64,000 nt of DNA from Acanthococcus lagerstroemiae (GCA_031841125.1 CM063111.1:38266955-38330954), one strand, 5' to 3'. Positions 33,190-45,867 are shown, counted from the first letter of the stretch. The notes: generated by a model not told the origin, from the sequence alone. Translations and numbers: made by a program.

Positions 33190-34660
33190 TATTTTTGACA
33201 TGGATATGTTTAATAGCTCATCACAAGAAAAAGGAAAATTATGCAGAAAACGCTCTGCAAAAAACGTTCCTCAGAAAAACGTTACCATTGTGATACGTAG
33301 GTGTGTATTCCTTTTTATGCGGTCATTCTTTCCATCACGTTTCGACTTGCCAACATGAAGAATACCAAGCGATACCGAAAATAAAGAAGGCATTGTAATG
33401 CGGGTATGTGCATCAACGTGATTGCCTGGACAACATATTTATGTAACAATGTCTTTCCGTGCAGTAGTCAGACTTAAAAAAAAAAATTTGACATGGATAT
33501 GTCTTTAGGCTGGGGGTCATTCTGAAATTGTGAAACGAAAATGCGACACGAAAACATGCAACGCGTTTCGGCGAGGCAATTGGTTGTGCGGTAAGACGAA
33601 GGCATATTTTCGTTACAAAACGAGCGCTTCAACATTGTGATCAGTATTACCATGAAGATAGGTTTGATAGATATTTTCGGTAATACATACTTAGTCCTAT
33701 CCCACACGAAGAGCGAGTAGTGGTGCTAGTATATAGATATGTTAAGGAATTTCAAAATTATGAAAGAATGGCATATACATGATTTAATGTTTTCCCTAGT
33801 AAGGGAAAAATTTCAATGGATATGTCTTTAGCCGGGGGGTCATCCTGAAATTTGTGAAACGAAAATGCGACACGTTATTTATTTTTTTATAATACTAGTT
33901 TATTGAATGCTGTATCTCTCAAAAATAATGGAAATGTATACTCGGGGCACTAGGGCACAAATTACGAATGAAAATCAGAAAAAGCTAAATTCTCCATAAG
34001 TCTTTGTATGAATCCAACTTTAGTGACAGTTTCTGCTCTGGTCGAAATGGATCAACCTCCAAGCTATACAAACCTTGAGTCAAAATCAGAGAAATTATTG
34101 AGGTCAGAAATTTCGAGTGGTCATTAGTATGTACTGGTATGTATTTCACTTGATTTTATTATTGTTTGTGTAACTCGATCCCTTATCAAGCTCGGCTGTT
34201 GGCAGAAATATTGATGAAAAAGTCTACATAGATTTGGCTCAATAAACATGTTTTTACTTGTATCAAACTCAACCTCCGAGTTGACATTCTGTTAACCTAT
34301 GAAGATTTTTGTATTGTTCTACTTCTTTGATAATTTAGAACTGGTTATGACATGAATTCCTGAAAAAAATATACAACCGTTGCATGGAAAAACATTGTTA
34401 CACGGATATATCATCCAGACTACTGCGTTGACGGTTGACGCGCATGCCCACATTCCAGTACCTTCTTTAGTCGTTCATTCTCGGCGCCGCTCGGCACTCT
34501 CCCTGTCGGCCCGTTAAAACATGATAGAACGAATAACCGCATAAAGAGGAATACACAACTACATCACGGTGGTGACATTTTAATGCGGAACGTTTTTCGC
34601 AGAATGTGTTCTGTGGAATTTTTTCCTTTTGCATAGCGAGCTATTAGATACATCCATAGC
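33190..34660. mobile_element. Element with ~270-bp inverted ends
   Basis: The left arm (33190-33470) starts TTGACATGGATATGTTTAAT and includes AAAAAACGTTCC and CCATCACGTTTCGAC. The right arm (34400-34660) carries the same series in reverse complement. Between them the start of the arm recurs twice as partial copies (33487-33560 and 33815-33875, TGGATATGTCTTTAG followed by a G run). No coding capacity is seen. A lone third arm lies at 42405-42690. It fits a non-autonomous DNA element of unknown superfamily. Confidence 0.55.
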
Positions 34661-34960
34661 AATAATAAATTATTGATGTAATATTGTCGATTTGGGGTTG
34701 GACTTCTTGTGTGTTAGTTAGAGAATCTCCTCTTGAAGGTATAGAAACCCATCAGTTATTTGTACAACTGGTGTTGTCACAGCAAGCCTTGATAAGGAAA
34801 AAAAGAAAGGAACTCTGACAGGAAGAGCGAGAAACTTGTGAACCGGCGAGACGCCTCTGCTCCTTAATTGCTCATTTCGCCAGGGGTAGCCTACCTTTGG
34901 GAAGGGGTTCATAGTGGTGGAGGGAGCTTGGGGGAAGAAAGGTCGCGAATGACGAGGAAG
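34661..34960. other. No gene recognised
   Basis: A spacer before the duplicated block; the open frame on the minus strand (34718-35011) shows no motif. Confidence 0.4.
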
Positions 34961-34961
34961 G

Positions 34962-35357
34962 CGGGGAAATAAAACGATTCGCAAAAGAGAAAACGAAAAC
35001 GGTATTGGCAAACTTTATTACATTCTAAAAAAAAATCATAATCCTGACGACGAACACAAGTCTCTTCTAGCCTTCCCTTTTTTCCTGTGACTTACCGAAG
35101 CAGCAAGAATTCGGACTGCAAGCGCGAAAGAGTCGCCCTCTACAATTTTAGGCACGTGAAAAAAAGTGAACCACTGAAACCCTATACATTTTAGGAAAAT
35201 TTATCAAATTGAAATAAAGATGGTCTCAGTGGAAGGGAAATTTTATGTACTATAAATTTTGTTCTATTCATTTTTTCGATATACGCTTTCGTTTTCATAA
35301 AATTTTGAGATTTCTTCATATGCCTGTAAATGAAATATTCCCCTTGATCAGGGCAAA
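34962..35357 (+). repeat. Local direct duplication, copy 1
   Basis: About 395 bases are repeated at 37116-37511 in the same orientation with differences at roughly one position in ten or fewer. Shared anchors include ACGGTATTGGCAAACTTTAT, CTGACGACGAACACAAGTCT and CATATGCCTGTAAATGAAAT. Non-coding. Confidence 0.85.
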
Positions 35358-37115
35358 GACGTTCATACTACTACACTAGATACCTAACTTCCTATATCTA
35401 TCGTAGTAAAATAAGCGTACCCCAGAATTTGTGCGAATGTTGCATAAGCGTTCGCCAGTCTCCGGTGTAGTCATTTTAACCATTTAAAATACATGGTGAA
35501 TTTCGCGTGGAGGTGCTGGTGTTCAAATTGAGAAAAAAAGAAAAAGAAATTGAAGTGTAACATATTGTCTTTTTTTAAATATTTTCCTGCTCCAGATTTC
35601 TAAGTGAAAGTTCTGGCAATTGAAAATGCAGTTCAGCTGTTTGTTTCAACTACTCGAAAACTTCGCGTATCGTAACTTAAGCGCTCTGTAGTGCATACTC
35701 GTATTCATGATTTTAATCAATCTCACTCTCTCGTTTTGGCGTCATTAACGACGTCCGCGATTGCTCATTAGTTACCCTTGGTGGCTAATCTCGGTTCTAC
35801 AAATGGTTCAGCATTTTTTATGCACGCAGATGGAATGAGAGAAAACACTTACGTCTGAACAAAACATGCCTCCTTTATTTCTCCTGATATCGTTGATTTG
35901 GCGAAAATAGGTTGCAAAAAGGGACTACAAGAAGTGATTCGGTTTCAAAAAGTTTGATAACCACTGGTAAAGCAGAGGAGATGAATATTAATAATTAGGT
36001 AATTTGCCTTTATACTTAATTTTTGATAACCACAATGCTGAAACGAGAACATCTGCCGGATCCGGTTATAAATGCACCCTAGAAGTCGCTTTCCTCAACA
36101 ATGATGCAATAATGGCCTACGAGTATACTCGCTCCATGATGACGCCATCAGTTCGTCTTATGTGTTAGCTAAGTCGTTCGTTGTCTTCAAACTCACATGC
36201 CCAGCCATCTGCTATTTGAAGGTAATTCGACCGAGAAGATTCACGCTGAATTTGATTGCAAATTTTTCACCTCTTTGCAAAGTAGACGATTATTGCTAAA
36301 TATGCTCCTCGTCATAATTTCACGAGTCCAATTTTTGCTTCGATATTTGCGTCTTAAGAAACCACCATCAACGAGGTGCACACGCGCACATGTTGAAGGA
36401 AATTCCACCAGTAGTCGAACCACGTCGGTAAACACAATGTGCAAATATTTTCGAACACCGACGCACTTAATGAAACACAATTCCGCAGGGCAGACGCAGG
36501 CTTTTTTAAAATTGGATTCTCGATTATCGCCACGAAGTTAATCTAAAACTATTCGACGAATTAACGTAGACCCCGGGGAGTTGGCGATATACCGAGTTAA
36601 TTTACCGCGCTGAAAGCCGTTTCAATAATTAGGTGAAACGAAAATAGTCCCGACCTTTTCTTTCTCGGTTCTCCATGTCGGTGCGAAACGTGTCAATTGG
36701 AAAAGCAAGCTGAAACGAAGCCGGAAATTTGAGGAACGATGCGGAAGTGAGGTAGTAATATGAAGGTGAAACCAGGTCTACCTGTCTTGGGTATTTGTTT
36801 GATGTATTAAAACTGACTTCAAAGTATTTCAGTTTACCGCGCCGGAGCGTTAAGGCCTCCAGTTCCGCCATACTCCTCCAAATTCACTCGAGACTTTACC
36901 AACTTACAATTACAATAGTCGATTTTCTCGCAGAAATCCGAGCGTTTCTACGTCGAAAATTGATCGCTATCCAACCGTGAATTATTTGTTTTGCTGTGAT
37001 ATCGAAAGGAATCAACGTTTCTCTAAGCTTACTCTTGTACAAGAGTGGGGTTCGGATCAACGAGTATAAAAAAATAACTTTACGTCAGCTCAGTAGCCGA
37101 GTGTTTATATGAAGG
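35358..37115. other. Spacer between duplicated blocks; no gene recognised
   Basis: Open frames reach 114 codons (36197-36541, plus strand) without motifs. No retroviral-type motifs, primer-binding site or polypurine tract were noticed, which argues against reading the flanking repeats as LTRs. Confidence 0.4.
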
Positions 37116-37511
37116 CGAGGAAATAAAACAATTCGCAAAAGAGAAAACGAAAACGGTATTGGCAAACTTTATTACATCCTAAAAAATTTTACATCATAAT
37201 CCTGACGACGAACACAAGTCTCTTCTAGCCTTCCCTTTTTTCCTGTGACTTATCGAAGCAGCAAGAATTCGGACTGCAAGCGCGAAAGAGTCGCTTTCTA
37301 CAATTTTAGAAACGTGAAAAAAAGGAACCACCGAAACCCTACACATTTTAGGAAAATTTATCAGATTGAAATGAAAATGATCTCAATGGAAAGGAAATTT
37401 TATGTACTATAAAGTTTGTTTCATTCATTTTTTCGATAAACGCTTTCGTTTTCATAATATTTTGAGATTTCTTCATATGTCTGTAAATGAAATATTCCCC
37501 TTGATTAGGGT
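37116..37511 (+). repeat. Local direct duplication, copy 2
   Basis: Partner of 34962-35357; it carries small indels (for example a longer T-run around 37185) relative to copy 1. Confidence 0.85.
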
Positions 37512-37571
37512 TACAAGGTAAACGACAACAGCGCGCCACCGCTTTGAGCAGTCCAAATACATCACCTGTTT

Positions 37572-37610
37572 GACAGTGGCGGATCCAGACTTCGATTTAG
37601 GAGGGGGAGG
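37572..37610 (+). repeat. Possible hAT terminal end
   Basis: CAGTGGCGGATCCAGACTTC is the style of end found on hAT elements and their MITEs and lies just beyond the 3' end of the hAT transposase. A matching opposite end was not found. Confidence 0.35.
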
Positions 37611-37786
37611 GTCATAGATTTATTTTTGTAACAGGGGGCGGGGGGTAAAAATTTGAACATTAAAAACATGTTTATTCGCTGATATTATATTATATTTCGG
37701 CGTACGTACAACATACTGAATCATTTTTATAGAACTTTTTAGAACATTTTAAAACAAGAAGCTATTTACATTATAAAATCAACTCG

Positions 37787-39350
37787 TCATCTAGAGCTTT
37801 CGGCAAATTTCGTGATAATTTTGTCAATGTCAAGCTGAATCTGGCGGTGAATATGGAGTGAAGCTAAACCAGTGAGCCCTTCCTCTTCCATGGTTGATCT
37901 CAGCCAAGTTTTGAGCCGCCGTAGGGTTGAGAAACTTCGCTCAGCGGTCGCCGCGCTTACGGGTAGAGTTGCGAGAATTTTCAGCAGGATCTGGATACAT
38001 GGGTAAAGGTCCACATCACAAGCCTGAATGACTTCTGTCAATGAATCCGGGATTTTCTCGCCATCTTGATCTATTCGTTTCCATTTGACCACCCACATGC
38101 GAAACTCAGCTACAACTACAGAAGCAGGAGCACCCAGAAGACCTTCATATCGTTGAGCCACTTTCCACACAGCTGCCAGGTCTTCCTCAGAGCACGCTGT
38201 TCGGGGCAAGAACACTTGCAAATTAAACAGCTCCGTGACATCTGGGGAGAGCCTGTCTTTCAAATCAAAAGTGATGCTGTCCAACAGGGGAATGTAGACA
38301 GCCCTACGGAAGTACTCTTCAACATTCTGAGCTGTGTGGTTTTCCCGATGTCTTTGTCGACTGGTGGTCCGCGGTACTCTCAACTGGACATCCATTTGTT
38401 CAGCAATCTTCTGCGCTTCAGAAATCAACTGCTGGAAAACAGAATCAGCTTCCTGTCTCTTCTGTTCGAGAACGGACATCGTATCCTTCAACGCATCCGT
38501 TGCCTTTTTTAGGTCCAAATACGACGTTTGAAGGTAACGGCTCAATGGCACGGTTGTACCTAAATTGAGAAACACACAAAAAGAATAGAAACAATAAGTC
38601 CCAAGGCCTTAATAGAACAAGCCTGAGGCACAATATATTCACAACTTACCTAATACATCATTCAGGCACGTGGTCGCGATGATGAACTCTGGGCTGCATA
38701 GAACATGTCGAAGGCATTGAGCATCTGATGCCGATTTGCTGTCACTCCATGATGCAATCTGGTCAAAAGCGTCGCATATTTTTACCAGTGTATCTCCTTG
38801 GAATTGTAGATGTCCATCATACCTTTCTACTCAACGCGTCTCGCAAATATTTTTCAGTGACATTCCAACTAGCTTATCCTTAAAAACGTCATGTTGCTTT
38901 GCGGAAGAATTAGCAAATGCTACAACTTTCTTCATAGTTTCAGTTGCGTTACGGCAAACGGCAACCTTACAAGACTTTGCCAGGGAGTTATTCAGTGCGT
39001 GATTATTACAGGGAGAGTGAGTTCCGTGAGTAAGCTATCTTCAGAAGCTCCTGGGCCGCACCTTTTGTTTCCGAAATCATGACCGAACAACTGTCAGTAC
39101 CAATTCCTACACAGTTTGACAGATCAACGTTGAATTTTGTGCAAAGATCGGCAACTATGTGTGCTAACGCGATGCCAGTGAAACGACGTTCTCCATGTAT
39201 ATCATCGGGGCGGATCGAAGTATATGCCTCACAAAATGTAATAAAGTCTTTTCGAATCTTGCCATTGTGTAGGTATCGAAAAGACAAACTGAGCTGTTCA
39301 GTGTGGGATATATCAGTCGTTTCGTCAAAGATCAGAGAGAAATACTTTCA
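37787..39350 (-). pseudogene. hAT-superfamily transposase (ZMYM/52-kDa-repressor-like) with one intron
   Basis: Exon 1 (about 39350-38650, minus) holds the first catalytic region FSLIFDETTDISHTEQ, then GERRFTGIALAHIV, the SPCNNHALNNSLA motif and the conserved CETR-x-VER block. Exon 2 (38559-37787) holds the SRYLQTSYLDL segment, a long helical part with ESVF-type residues, and the dimerisation signature LPVSAATAERSFSTLRRLKT. The frame is continuous across a 90-base intron. A TGA at 38831-38833 replaces the Trp of CETRWVER, and an indel near 39015 breaks the frame before SPCNNH. The N-terminal zinc finger is missing. An intact protein would excise and reinsert the element in the nucleus; this copy is dead but young enough for splice sites to persist. 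Confidence 0.83.
38560..38649 (-). other. Spliceosomal intron in the hAT transposase
   Basis: The donor GTAAGT (38644-38649 on the minus strand) and acceptor TTTAG (ending at 38560), preceded by a T-rich tract, restore the frame between residues LNDVLG and TTVPLSRYL. Length 90 bases, normal for insects. Confidence 0.8.
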
Positions 39351-39689
39351 TCAAACAGTGTTTGATTTGGGTTTGGTATTCGCAGTTGGACGCTAAAGAG
39401 TCGCTCTCTAGCGACCTAATGAAATGAGGTGCGCTGATTGGAGTATTTGGACGAAAAGATGATTAGTGACACAAAAGTTCTGCGAAAAAACTGAAGCTGG
39501 GTTCATCTGAAAGGAAATGATAAGGTCTAACACTTTAGTTCTCTTCAGTTCTCCATAAAAAACAATATGGAAGAAGCTAGAGCTCATTTTACTTGTACAT
39601 GTTTTTGTGGTAAAAATACCCTGATCATTTTTTCGTCCACGACACTAGCGCATCTACAGGAGTGTCCAAACACCAATAGATAACGTACA

Positions 39690-39905
39690 CAATAGGGTGT
39701 CCCTTATTTTACAAATTTTCGCCAATTAAGTAGGGTCGCACTGAAATTTGTTCCAATGGACCTAGAAACTCGCCATAAAAATTTGTGCTCAATCTGAGGT
39801 CATGAACCCGTGCCGCTTTAACCTTGAAGTTATGTATAATACTGAGATTTTACAAAAAACCGCGAATATCTCGAAATATACCTGTCAACTTTAGGGCCGA
39901 AATGC
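39690..39905 (+). repeat. Dispersed repeat, copy 2
   Basis: Partner of 32460-32700. It stops abruptly where the RTE fragment begins, as if truncated by that insertion. Confidence 0.7.
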
Positions 39906-40560
39906 ATATTATGATTTATGATATATCATGGTTGACTTGGTTTTCAACGGCTTTAGCTTCTTTGAGTTTTATTTTTATCCGGTTTTTGAACGCGTCCAGT
40001 TCTTTTCCACCTTTTAGTCTTACGAAGTTCGACTTCTTTGCCTTGTTCTTCAGCTTCAGTTTGACCTCGGCACATAATAGTTGGTGATCCGTTGCACAGT
40101 CAGCCCCCGGATACGTCTTTACGTTTTTTATTGAGGACTTTCATCTTGCTGGAGCTAGGCAATAATCAATTTGATTTTTGGTTTTACCATCCGGCGAAAT
40201 CCAGGTGTAAATTCGTCTAGGGTGGTGTTGGAACCAAGATCATTTCATTCTCTTGGCAGAACTGTATCAGTTCTTCTCCGCTATCATTGCGGTTCCCTAA
40301 ATCATGTGGACCATACACCTCACTTGGGATGGTTTCTTTTCCAACCTTAGAGTTGAAGTCACCTAGAACTATGGTAATTTCCTTCTTTGGCATGCGTTCA
40401 ATATAACTAGATGAGGTATGGAAAAATTGCTCCCTCCTGCACATCTGCTACCGATGTCAGTGCGTACACCTGAAACAAGTTTAGCTTGCAGGGTTCTATG
40501 TTGAAGCGTATCAGTATTATGCGGTCGTTGATAGCCACTGGAAAAGAATATGTAACCGTG
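39906..40560 (-). pseudogene. RTE-clade LINE endonuclease fragment
   Basis: The minus strand encodes AP-endonuclease motifs: AINDRIILIRFNIEPCKLN, then IVLGDFNSKVGKE (the GDFN active-site block, near 40370), RNDSGEELIQFCQENEM and, in another frame, HHPRRIYTWISPDGKTKNQ with IDYCL. The DH pair occurs in GADCATDHQLLCAEV. Frame changes lie near 40225 and 40440. The fragment ends in the connector (VRLKGGKELDAFKNRI); reverse transcriptase is absent. Intact enzymes nick DNA at the target site. Confidence 0.78.
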
Positions 40561-42400
40561 GAATTTTTTTTTTCTTTTTCGTTTTAAGCTTTATTGAACC
40601 AGTTAGCCTAGACAAGTGACAACATAATGTTGACGTAAGAATGACGAAAATCATTTTGATTAATTTGAATTTCCAATGCGAAGTAAACGATTTTATTCTA
40701 TACATGATGTTAAAACAGTATTTTGACTGTAAGCTACCTGCTGGTAAAAGTGCATTTTACCCGCACCGATGCTAGGCGTGAAAGGAAAACAAGGTACAAT
40801 GAAGAAACGGGTCAACCACGGTATGAACCAATGAAAACGCTTGAAAAGTTCAACAAGCGTGAGAAGTGTAAGAGCATGATTCGTTCACGTGTTCACGTTC
40901 CTTCCATTCCATGAATTTGTGTATCCTGATAGTTTGATAGTGTGAATTTGAATTCGTGCGATTTTGATTTTGAAAGTGAAGAGGATAGATTTCTGTTTTA
41001 ATATCGAATAGAATAAAATATCTTATGCAGGTATTGTGAACGTTTACCAACTCAGCAAATTGCTCAACTCGCCTAACGGCTCATATCGTAAATTTTTACT
41101 TCGTTGGGTAAACATTCACTTTACCCACATGTATAGTAATATACTATTACCTTTCAGAATCGAGTAATGGAACTTCCAATTCATGAGTACATAAACTCTC
41201 CTGGGACACCCTGTATCTATGTTTTGTGTTCTGGTATAAAATCATTAGTACTTGCAACTTGCAATTTGAAAGTGGCTAGTAAGTACCTGGTTAACAAGTA
41301 CTTGCAATTTGAAAGTGGCTTTCAAGTTCTTAGTGATTAGGTGCTATGTAATTTGTCAACATCTTACACCAGCCCTGTCCTACTTAGTTTCTACTTTCCA
41401 ACGAAACTTCTAAATAGTTACGGAGTTACAAAAACAAAAAACAAAAAAAACATGTTAATTTCCAATTTCACGCTCAGTAAACGTCATTACCGCATCACTG
41501 TCTTCGTTAATTTTTTTTTTTTTTTTTTTTTTTTGTCGATCCCATTAGAGGAGTGTGACAGAAAATTCGCAACTGGGTCCTTTTTGGCGACATTAGGCTT
41601 CTGTATTCGCGTATCAGCAAGTCCATTCCATTAACGCGCTAATAATGAAAGCCGTACAAATGAACTTTTAATTACTCCGATGAAAGTTCGCATTTTCGCT
41701 TCCGGGGTACGTGAAGAATTTCAACTCTAATGGAAATACGCGCTGTCGGCGCGGTGCCCCTTCGTCAGTACGAGATTCCATCACAAAATTTCCCAAAATG
41801 AGAAAAAGATGTAACGTTGAGATCTAATATCCAGGCGTTGAGGTATACACACTGATTAAAGTGTCAGCTAAAATAATCCGGTCACGCTTCTTGGAAATTC
41901 GCCTCTTAATTGCAACAACATCGTTTTCGGATCCGCCGCAAATTGTTCTCTTAGTAGATACGACCGTTGGTGAGCTCCTTAAGCTAACTCAACCTGGAAC
42001 CTCTCTGGACTAATGCATTTCTATTAAAAATGGTTTCGGTGTTACTGGTAAATCTATATTCCTGGCGTTAGAACGGGAAAGGGGTAAGAGTAATTGTAAC
42101 CCTTTTCCCGTTTTAGAAAAATGGAAAATATTCAAAATATTCAACAAGTTGATAAAAAGTTACCGAGACATCAGAGATGAAATAAAAAATTTAGGAGATT
42201 TTTGTATGTTAATTCAATCTTTATTGTCGACTGAAATTTTTAATTCGTATACTCCCTTAAGAGAAAATGTGTTGTCTCCACTGCTGTCATATTTCCTCGA
42301 GCTTCGGCTATGAAGTGGTAGGACACAAGAGACAGAGCCCAACATGGCCGGTTTCAGGAAGGGGGGGGGGGGTTCTGTGGATAATCTTTGCTCGTACATA
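40561..42400. other. No gene recognised
   Basis: Contains a near-duplicated pair of GTACTTGCAATTTGAAAGTG words (41255-41330) and a T run of about 25 at 41511-41535. The open frame 41341-41634 runs through that T run and is not credible. No element ends were secured. Confidence 0.4.
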
Positions 42401-42404
42401 ATAA

Positions 42405-42690
42405 AATTTTGACATGGATATGGCTAATGGCTCGACACACGAAAAAGAAAAATTCAGTAGAAAACGAACCGCAAAAACGCTCCACAAAAAACGTTCCGCA
42501 GAAAAACGTCTCCATTGTGATGTAATTGCGTATTCCTCTTTATACGGTCTTTCGCTCCATCACGTTTTGACGGGCCGACACGGAGAATGCCGAGCGACAC
42601 CGAGAATGGACGATTAGAGAAGGCATTGGAATGTGTGTACGCGCATCGACTATGTCGCTTGGCTTAACAGGGTCGCCACGTGAAGGCTGT
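42405..42690 (+). repeat. Dispersed repeat related to the 33.2-kb element arm
   Basis: TTTTGACATGGATATGGCTA opens the copy; AAAAAACGTTCCGCAGAAAA, CCATTGTGATG, CTTTATACGGTC and CCATCACGTTTTGAC follow in the order seen at 33190-33470. The short open frame 42414-42617 is inside it. Confidence 0.72.
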
Positions 42691-44234
42691 GGAATTGGGC
42701 TTCAGCTCAGCGGTGGTGTCGGGAATGGGTGGCCCTGGCGATCCAAAGATCCTCCACTACTAGCCCCATTAGACCCCATTTCTGTAATTACCGAAGCGTT
42801 TTTAATTTTTTCCAAGGTATGGGCAAAACAATGAGGCGGAATCTTTTCTTAGGAGAAAAAAACATGACTTTTCCGTGAAAGCGTGTTGATTTTTTTTTTT
42901 TGGAAATAGAGAGCGGTACCCGTGCTAATTCCGATGAATTCGAAATGCTCCAGCTACTCGTTGATGCCACAAACGAGACACCGTTGCCAGTTGCGAACTT
43001 TCTAGAACTGTTCAGACTTCAAACACGTATATTGCACTCAGAAACCGTTATATGGAGCCACGATAATTACCTCGCATTAAAGTTGAACCACAAAGCGTAG
43101 GTACAATGGGACCCAAAAATTTCATGCAAAACAACGTAACGCCAGAATATATTTTCGAATAACATTAAAAATTTACTGCTCTCTGGCTGCGGTCTGATCG
43201 TATAGTTCCACTATAGCGGCGGTGCCTGTATATAATGAACTCCTTACAACCGACTCTGAAAAACTTCTTGCGAACTTACAAACTAATATTTCGAACTTTG
43301 GTACGAATACTGATGTCGCTCGATTTTACGTGGTATTATTTATACGAATCAAGAGTCGTTTATCATGTATACGAGCTTCCAGGCAAATTGCTTATCATAA
43401 TACGATGATAATATATGTGAGGCGCTCTCTGAAAATGTACCATATGTCAGAAAAATGGATCTCGCCCTACAGTACAAAAGGTGTTTTCAAGTCGGAAATT
43501 TTATTTTTCGGATTTCATCGGGAAACACCTCTAAACACATCTGGCTACAGTGCAGAGTAGAATGTAATTATCTAGAATGTGATATTTCAAGTTTTCAAAC
43601 GAATTACGATTGACAGACTGGTGTTCGGAAAAGGCACCATAAGTCGCATCGATCTGTAGCAGAAACCATTTGAAATAGTAATCTATATTTGGCACTTTAC
43701 CATAATACGTCTTTGGAAAAGCGTTAAGATTGGAATTTAAATGAATCGATTTTAGTTTCTTCGACTCAGATATGTATCTAACGGTTTACTCTTTTGAAGG
43801 CGACCAACCACAATACAGCAAGATGTATTGTACGATCTCAGATCGCCGTGCTGTGACAAAAAATGAAAACTTTGATAGCGTTTTCTTTAAAACTATACGT
43901 TTGATTATCCTAAGGACGTAGATTGCTGTGTTATAAGGGAGGGGGTCTAAAGGTTTAAAAAAATTTTTTCTCTATCCGGCCTGATCCTTTACACACTTTC
44001 CCCATGATTTGCCTCACATAACTACTGGAAAATCCCTATTTTTCTTCTAAGGGGGTACAGACCCCAGAACTCCTCTTACCTACGTCTTTGGATTATACGC
44101 CCTTCTTCTACCCAAATATTCAATTTTATATGAACAAAATAATCGATGATTACAACTATTAATAATTAAAACCATTGACAACTGAAATTATTCTGAATCA
44201 TATTGGAAAGTATACAACATTGAATTAATTGAAT
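42691..44234. other. No gene recognised
   Basis: Open frames of 60-112 codons without known motifs, including 43222-43560 on the plus strand. No repeats noticed. Confidence 0.4.
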
Positions 44235-44631
44235 CAGGGTGTCTACCAGCCACGAAAATCCTGAAAAAGCCACGAATTTTAAATATAGGTGACAAAAAAA
44301 GAAAAAAAAACGAAAAAGTCACGAATTTTTGCAAAATACCCGTAAAATAATAAGAATGTTAATGTTTTAAATTTTCGGTGAAATCCTTATACATATTATA
44401 GAAAATATAAAGTCGCCTACTTTCTTTATTCTTTTACTATTGGCACCTAACTCTGCTAACTTACTGTTAGTTTTACATATTCGTAGTTTTTCATGTTTGT
44501 TCCTTTCAGGTTTTCTGTCTAGGGGGGGGGGGGCGTACGAAATTATATTTCAAAGGTTACAGAAAAGTGAAATAAAGATCACGAAAAAGCTACGAATTTT
44601 CATTATAATTATGATTCTGGTAGACACCCTG
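44235..44631. mobile_element. 397-bp MITE with CAGGGTGTCTACCAG ends
   Basis: The first 15 bases CAGGGTGTCTACCAG (44235-44249) are exactly inverted at 44617-44631. The interior repeats CACGAAAAAGCCACGAATTT-like words. No protein. Ends beginning CAGGG are compatible with hAT-type small elements, but the flanks do not show a clean 8-base duplication. Confidence 0.7.
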
Positions 44632-44639
44632 TTGATAGT

Positions 44640-45245
44640 CAAACTCTGTTAGTAACCAAAATCATCAGCATTATTGCTGATCAATATTATCTGTTGTCAA
44701 AATCAACAATCAAAACTACTAATAATCAAATATATTGATAATCTAAATTATTAAAACCCAAAATCATTGACATACAATTAAAATTACTGATAATCAAAAT
44801 TATCGATCATAAAAGATGAGCAAATCATTTATTGTCAAAATTATACTCATAATTAAAATTATCAACAATAAAAATCATTGATATTGGAAATTATTGAAAA
44901 GCAAAATTTCTGTTGTCAAAATTTTACTTGTAATCAGAATTACCGGCAGTCAAAAATTAAAATTATTGGTGATCAATCTTATTAATAATTAAAATCATTG
45001 TTCATCAGTATCGTATATAATCAAAACTGTTGATAGTTAAAATTATCAGAAATTCCAATTACTTAGCAGTACATATTTAAATCATTGATAATCTATTAGA
45101 ATCATTGACAATTGAAATCATTTATCATTAAAATTATTTATTATCAAAATCATTGGTAATTAAAATTATTTATTATCAAAATCATTGATAATCAAAATTC
45201 TTAATAGTTGAAAATTGAGAATTAAAATTATAATCACTAAAAATT
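44640..45245. repeat. AT-rich degenerate array (ATCATTGATAATCAAAATTA)
   Basis: About two dozen variants of AAAATCATTGATAATC in direct orientation at about 20-28 base spacing. Comparable AT-rich words surround the 5.1-kb foldback. Confidence 0.75.
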
Positions 45246-45865
45246 TAAATTACGGGAGGAATTGGTACAAATTTGTACCTTCTTTCTATTTTCTGGAATC
45301 GCTCAAAATCTAAGAAGTCAACTTCCCTGTTTCTGTGTGATTCGATAGAGGAAATAAGGTTCCTACATACTCCCATTTCTGAAAGTATTGAAAAATTTGT
45401 TTTGATGTGACAATCTAGATTTCCTGAAAAAAGTCCAAATTGAGCTCCAATAAAAATGTACTGGTAATATGGGCCTCCAATAATGAATTACAAAAAATAG
45501 CAAAAAGTATTTAATTGATTTAAAAGTGAATTATGTGTCCAGTAGTTGAGAAAAACATTCAGTTACTGAGAAATAAAAAACGCCGCAACTAAAAAATTCT
45601 AATTGATATACATCCTTTTTACAGTCAGGGTAATCAACAGTGTCCGCCCATCGCAGATATTGCCCCATATATTCGCCAGGTTTCCTTCCTGGCATGAATT
45701 TCGCTTAAAAATCGCTTCACAGTGAAATGCCATAAATAAAATTAAAATTAACCAAAGTAATATAATTAATTAAAAAATTTACTCATAATAACACAATAAT
45801 TAATTTCATTAAATTAAATCTTTAAATTAATTAAGTCATTTCCATAGAATTTTAATAATTTTAAT
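45246..45865. other. No gene recognised
   Basis: AT-rich spacer between the array and the next MITE. Confidence 0.4.
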
Positions 45866-45867
45866 TA

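Noticed and set aside
34962..37511. LTR retrotransposon with 395-bp LTRs
   Set aside because: No TG/CA ends, primer-binding site, polypurine tract, gag or pol coding and no target duplication could be seen.
41341..41634. 97-codon plus-strand gene
   Set aside because: The frame crosses a run of about 25 T giving polyphenylalanine; no other support.
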